Shown: positions 58,719-64,000 of the stretch, piece after piece
How positions within the stretch are numbered: position 1 is the first letter of the stretch
How the letters are laid out: every line of letters starts with the position of its first letter
DNA from: Ampelocalamus luodianensis
Taxonomy: Eukaryota > Streptophyta > Magnoliopsida > Poales > Poaceae
Reading direction: 5' to 3'
Length of the DNA: 64,000 bases
NCBI GenBank assembly: GCA_036346255.1
Contig: CM070617.1
Coordinates: 5,125,501 to 5,189,500, forward strand
Notes under the pieces: generated by a model
The model's database searches: none
What the model saw: only the letters and a program-made list of their open reading frames with translations
Told to the model about the DNA's origin: nothing
Program-made: the position numbers and the translations under genes

Positions 58719-61700
58719 TCATGCCCTTGAGTACTTTGAGCTCCACATAGGTACCTTCAGGGGCTCATCGTCGACTGCACCGCCCCCATTCTCAGCAGCG
58801 CTTAGAGAGTCTGAGATCAACAGGTCCGATTCGCCTTCTTTCACCTGCAATGTAGATCACATGAGGGGTAAACTACAAGAAAACGATAGCTACAACATGG
58901 CTACAGTATCAGAGGACCACCATATGTGTACATATGAAGCACAGTAAACAAATATGCTTAACATAAAAAAAAAATACCCCACTTTCACCATTAAATTGAT
59001 GTCGAACAAGTGGAAGGAATCTAACACAAAATAAAAAGGACAACAAAAATTGATAGAGCTTAAACAAACTGTACTGTGAGAGTGAGACTCATGTTAAGCG
59101 TCTTATGCTTGATCCTGAGTCATGACCAACCGGATTTACCCGTGGGTACCGGGAAATGAAATCCCGGTCGGTTTTCTCAGGTTTTTAAAATTCAAATTCT
59201 GATTTTTGAATTTTGAATGGTTTTTAATCAAATTCGAGTGAATTTCAACCGAAAAATTTCCGGTAACCGGCCGGTTACCGTTCCCGGCCTCTGGCCGAGA
59301 TTTGGTCTGGTACCGGGTTTTTAATCCCTGGTCATGACACTCTAACAGATTTGAGTTTCAAACCACAGAAAATGTTATCAGCTCAAAACACGATAACAAT
59401 ATCCACAGAATTTAGTTAAGACTAAACCATTGCAGAATTTACCTGAATGACTTGTGGAGAGGCTTCAGTGGGTTTTTGCTGAGTCTCTAAAGTGCAGAAG
59501 TATGAGTATAATACCATCCCAATCACTGCAATTAGGATTCCAAGTATATTTCTCCAGCTAAATGGATCGTGAAGCAAAACATAGCCAAAGGCGAGAACCA
59601 AGCATGTTTTTAGATGGCCAAGGACTTGGTAAGTTACAGGAGATGTCTTCCCAATCACAAGGAAAGTGCTGAAGTTTACTGAGACTGACATTAGGCATGA
59701 CAACACGATGAAAAACTGCAGACATGGTAAGAGCAAACTCTGGATCAGATGAAGCTATGTCAACAATCAACATAAGTTTCCACAGCCTGGTTCACTGCTT
59801 ACCAGAACTTGAGGTGTGTAATCAAAAGCAAAGACGTTTTGGTTCGTCAAAAATCCATCGAGAAATGGACCGGTAATGAACAGGGTCAATGCTTGGTATG
59901 GGCATGATTGGTACAGCAGCTGGGTTGAAGATACCTTGAACTTCTTCTGAATTGTATTCGTCATCTGATAGCTTGTTAAGGACTCAAATCATACACCGCA
60001 GAACAATGTAATACTCAAACGAAATGGTGTTTCAGCATTGTAAGCAAGAAGCATACATGAGTAGAATAAAAAATCTACACCATCTAATTTATCTTCAACA
60101 GCCAAACTAGAAATACAGTTATCAATAGGAAGTAACTTCTATTCATTAGCATTTTGCATATTTGTAATATTAACAAACTACAAGACATGTCGCTAGCTAC
60201 ATGTAAAATTTACTATATGCAGAATGCAGATGATTTGGCAAACAGACAATGTTTCGCAGGAGAAAATAACAGCTACTGTTGAAAGGATACAATTTGAGCA
60301 ATACAGGTCGTGACGATTGCCAGCAAAGACAGTACAGATCCCATAGCATTGAGTTGCAGATCAGTCACAGTTGCAACGCCAACACCAAAAAGGAGCACAC
60401 TAAGGGAGAGCTGAATTTTCCGACTGCACAGTAAAGTCGGAAAAATAATCAGATGGTAATTATCAAGCTGCATAATGGACATGATGTACAGAATGCCAAC
60501 CTAAACTTCTTCCTGAAGAAAAGAGTCTCCAATATAACAGTACAGGGAATAATGGCCAGCTTTGTCATCTGGACATAAAGGGCATTTTAGCATGAGCTTG
60601 GTGGAGTGATTACTGTAAGGCTGCATGACATTAACTGCATCGCACAACATGCAATAACCTAACTGAAACCCTTTTCCTAAGAAGCTGTTTGCCCATGATA
60701 ATATAACAGTGACAGTACAACAGTTAAAATGCAGGGGCGGAGCCCAAGAGGCCCATCCGGTGTCACAGGACACCGGGTCCAAAAAAAAATTCAGTGAGGA
60801 TCACTTGGTTTTTTCCACATGTGCACCCCCAGCCCAATTACTGTGCACCCGGCCGGCGGCCCACGCTCACGCGGCAAGCGTTGCGGCCTGCCTTGGCCAC
60901 GCCCCACGTCTCACGCGCGCAACTGCGCAAGGCCCACGCGGCCACGCATAGCAAGCCAACAGCCCCTGCTGCTCGCAGCTCAAGCCTGCTGACTGGCTGC
61001 ACACGGACCTTGGCTGCCTGCACGCGGCACGCCTTGGCCTGTTGACTGCCCGCACGCCTGCTGCCTGGCTGCATGCACGCCTTGGCCCATGTCGCTCATG
61101 ATGCATCGAGCCATAGACCGCTCGACTACTGTGCAGCGGCGCCCACGCGTGGTGTGCCTGTGTGTTGTAGCATGTAGGCGTAGCGTCGAGAGCCCGAGAA
61201 GGCGAGAATGCAAAACGCCACCGCCGGACCGCCCCTCGCCTGGCTGCTGCCGCCCGGAGCCCTGTGCGCCAGTCCGCCGGAGACCTTTCGGCCACCTCGA
61301 CGCCCTCATCTACCGACCGTCGGCGATCATCTCGGGCATTTGGCACTTCGCAGTGGAATTGGAACACCGGCCAAGGAATTAAAGAAAGGAAGCAGCAACT
61401 ACTACTAGCAAGGCTTAGTTATTGGTATTGCTTTTTTGTTCGTTCTAACTTCTAATTTCCCCAATGCTTCCGATTTCTTTGAAGAAAAGAAAAGAGGATT
61501 TTTCAACTTGATGATTGTTGTTTTTTCATCAAATGTTAGGGTTATGAACTTAAAATTTAGGGTTTCAATTTCAAATAGGGTTTTTCGAAATTGGAAATTA
61601 CACGACGTGATCATGAGTTCGTGACCCGTCGTCACCCATGTCCGTGTGCAGTGTGCTACTATGCTCAACCAATATCAAGTAAGTAAAAACACATATCTAC

Positions 61701-63179
61701 ACACACGTGTGTTTGATGCTTGTACTTTAATGTTTTATTATTCTTGTTGTTGATTGTTGAACATGGCAATTGACAACATCTAATTGAGGTTTCAAATAAT
61801 CGGAAAATGACAGGCAAATATCGACTGTTTTTAACCATGATTTCACCCTTAGTTGTTTCACTTTGCTACAATTAACAATATTATTAGTGAGTTTCTTTAT
61901 GTTGGAAAGCATTTTGATCGCTACTTATTTATCATTATACATGCCATTGGTTATGTTGAAATATTGATGCTAAAAGTTATTGGATACATTACTATTTAGT
62001 AACATATTACTTGAATTATATATGTCGTTATATGTACAGTGAAATAGTGAACCCCGGTCATTTCCATCCTAGTTCCGCCCCTGTTAAAATCACACGTTAT
62101 ATTCTGTACACCCAACCAAAGCAACCATTGCCACCAGATAAGGAATGTGTGCCAGACCACTATATTAACTAATTAACTATTAAAAAATTTATGAGTACAG
62201 ACACAATGAAGGCAATAGCAATGTGTACCTGGTAGAAACCAACAGAATTGAAACCTAGACTCAAGTTGAGAAGCCCAATTGAGATGCCATTGAGCACTCC
62301 AAATCCCATAACGGTCCTTGCATCGAAAGGTTTGTGCTCAAAGAGCTTCATACATAATGCCACATGAAGAGAACAAAATGTAACCAGGAGATGCCAGCTT
62401 GTCAAAGTAGTGGCTGCATAACAAAGAACAGAGTTTAGTAAAATTCGAGGGAAACCTACCAACTTCTATTTTACTAATATGTTTAGACGAACTAGTACTT
62501 TGCCGGACTGCAGTCTTACAAGATAACGAACAGTGACACAAGGGATATGCCGATTAACAGGATTAAATTCCACCACTAAATTAAACAAAAAAGTGTATCG
62601 ACGTGTAATCAACCACAGAAGATATGTTTTCCTTCTCAACAGACCGTTCGGTATCATTTAAGCTCACACTAGCTCCTTTTCCTCAACATATTCATTCCAA
62701 CAAGTCACGCTAGCTGTATCATTTAAGCTCACGGTTCATCCATTTTTTCAATCATGATGTTTCAACTCACAACACGACATACTCGAGGAACTCGACCGAC
62801 AGTGGTTCCCCTCAACACAGAGCCTAATTTGCACTCCTCACTAAAAAATTCTCACAAAACCAATCTCCCCATATCACTTCAACACTAAACATACACCTCC
62901 TAGACCAAGATTTTCACTGCCCCCTGAACACACCTGCACCAAATCAACCTCGCATATCCACAAACAATATACGAGTGAAACATGGAGCACAAACATCCAA
63001 TAAAGCAAACGCTAGCAAGGAGTAAAGTATCTCGAGACAAGATTGGATCTCATACCAAAGGTGAAGCCGAGGGAGCTCATGAGGGCCTTGTTGCAGATGA
63101 CAATGGAGACCGAGGACACCACCGAGAGGCTCAGAGCCCCCACCGTCCCCAGCTGGAACTTCTCCCCTGCCACCCCCAT
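58719..63179 (-). CDS. UXT: UDP-xylose transporter-type nucleotide-sugar carrier (NST/TPT family)
   Basis: Seven exons join in phase: 63179-63056, 62413-62229, 60568-60501, 60423-60291, 59964-59803, 59715-59443 and 58844-58719, giving 356 residues. Plant UXT proteins are Golgi or ER membrane antiporters that import UDP-xylose in exchange for UMP for cell-wall polysaccharide synthesis. Matching segments in order are a short N-terminus, SVVSSVSIVICNKALM, TLTSWHLLVTFCSLHVAL, the NLSLGFNSVGFYQ/MTKLAIIP join, DLQLNAMGSVLSLLA, and TNTIQKKFKVSSTQLLYQS. Near the C-terminus are NFSTFLVIGKTSPVTYQVLG and GHLKTCLVLAFGYVLLHDPF. About ten hydrophobic segments are visible. The last exon encodes an acidic tail (VKEGESDLLI), which ends PMWSSKYSRA. 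Substrate is inferred from similarity to Arabidopsis UXT. Two hAT elements sit in introns 2 and 6. Confidence 0.9.
59127..59330. mobile_element. hAT MITE, 204 bp, 8-bp TSD GTCATGAC, in intron 6 of the transporter gene
   Basis: The perfect 8-base duplication GTCATGAC lies at 59119-59126 and 59331-59338. The ends are diverged inverted repeats: CAACCGGATTTACCCGTGGG on the left, and CAGGGATTAAAAACCCGGTA on the right (reverse strand). The core has a GGTAACCGGCCGGTTACCG palindrome. Confidence 0.75.
60732..62083 (+). mobile_element. Non-autonomous hAT element, 1.35 kb, in intron 2 of the transporter gene
   Basis: Both ends read CAGGGGCGGA inward (right end CCGCCCCTG on plus) and are flanked by TTAAAATG (60724-60731) and TTAAAATC (62084-62091), an 8-base duplication with one mismatch. 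The left end resembles the reverse complement of the right end of the 13831-17596 hAT (GGACACCGG.TC block). The right end resembles its left end (AAATGACCGG block). It is therefore the same family, inserted in the opposite orientation, with the transposase replaced or deleted. The GC-rich core 60840-61330 has open frames on both strands but no recognised product. Confidence 0.85.
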
Positions 63180-63577
63180 CTCTACCGCGCTCCAAAAGAA
63201 GCAAGAAGCAAACCGAGCGGAGGAAGAACCAAAACTTCCCGACCAAAACCACCGAACCACGCCACCGACAGAACCTGCGCATCAGAAAGATCACATTTTG
63301 ATCCGGCAATTGCAGCAAGAACACCAAGAAGCGGCCAACAAACGGGCTTTCCCGGTCAAAACTACCAACCTCTTTGTTCCCGAGCACAAAGTTCGAATAC
63401 CCGAACCTGGATCTGGAAGAAGGGTGCGTGAATCTTAGTAGGGAATTGGCAACGGTGGGGAGATCTGAGGAGCAAGCGGGAGTAGGAGGGATCGGGTAGG
63501 CTCGCTCGCGGCTGCTTGTGCAGTGCTGCGTTCTTCGTCTCCTCCCCTCCTGCTAATCGGAGACGGAGACAGGGGCT

Positions 63578-63585
63578 TTTATATA
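63578..63585 (-). promoter_or_regulatory. TATA box of the transporter gene
   Basis: The minus strand reads TTTTATATAAAAGCCCC here, about 400 bases upstream of the start codon at 63179. A start site ~30 bases further on would give a 5' UTR of about 370 bases. Confidence 0.6.
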
Positions 63586-63589
63586 AAAG

Positions 63590-64000
63590 ATATCTTTGTT
63601 TGGTCGTTTTGGGTTGGTGGAGGCGAAGGGCTCATGTGTAGTTATTAATTTGTCATGGGGGTGATTAGGGATACTTTGGGGATACACTCGATTACAAGTA
63701 GTTATTATTCGTGTCCACGTGTTTAATCTGATCTGTGATCCTTGCGTTTGTTAATTTGTTTGGTGAGATTCTTGATCATTATTGTTTCGTGGACTCAGCT
63801 GATAACTACTGTTTTAACATTTGGTGTGATTTAATTTTGTTTTGGAGCATAAGAGCTTGAACTTTTCAACTATAGTTTTGAGTAATCCAAGTATTTTTTA
63901 AAAAAATAAAATAAAATGCTTTGTAAAACTAGCTATTAATATTTAGTACTTGCACATAACAGTCCATGGTTTTCTATTATCGATTGTATTTAGCGAGCTG
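63590..64000. other. Upstream flank of the transporter gene
   Basis: AT-rich DNA with no gene or transposon end recognised; it runs to the window edge. Confidence 0.4.

Overview
The window is nuclear DNA of a grass, most like rice (Oryza) or a close relative. The reasons are spliced genes with canonical GT..AG introns, GC-rich first exons, a dense load of grass-type transposons (hAT, Stowaway-like, Pack-MULE, Ty3/gypsy and Ty1/copia) and grass-type families such as DUF1618. Species was judged from gene content only.

Layout. 1-2.2 kb: GC-rich sequence and a short NLR-like N-terminal gene on the minus strand. 2.9-10.8 kb: transposon-rich (3-kb solo LTR, small hAT MITE, 1.6-kb hAT element, 530-bp foldback). 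11-20.2 kb: a complete nine-exon plant staphylococcal-type nuclease (CAN1-like) and a second copy that keeps only the C-terminal six exons, separated by a 3.8-kb degenerate hAT transposon. A membrane-segment exon lies in phase upstream of the second copy, and a paralogous exon lies near 21.1 kb. 21.3-31 kb: mostly non-coding, with a solo LTR, a MITE and a Pack-MULE-like element that carries a DUF1618 gene fragment and a nested hAT element. 31-40 kb: an intronless DUF688-like gene, tRNA-Ser(UGA), and a secreted protein with two saposin B domains.

41.1-55.9 kb: a gene for the MCM-binding protein (MCMBP/ETG1), minus strand, 14 exons. Its first exon is split by a 6.0-kb Ty3/gypsy element with a 5-bp target duplication, and its intron 12 carries a 3.4-kb Ty1/copia element. 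Three E2F-like boxes remain upstream of the stranded 5' piece of exon 1. 56.7-57.4 kb: a small OVATE-like reading frame broken by one frameshift. 58.7-63.2 kb: a seven-exon UDP-xylose-transporter-type Golgi membrane protein whose introns hold two hAT insertions.

The genes do not form a pathway; this is an ordinary plant gene neighbourhood reshaped by transposons. The most notable points are the retrotransposon-split ETG1 gene, the candidate chimeric membrane-anchored nuclease, and one hAT family present as a transposase-bearing copy, a mid-size deletion derivative and a MITE. Exon boundaries were read by eye from splice signals, reading phase and recalled family similarity; no alignment or database search was run.
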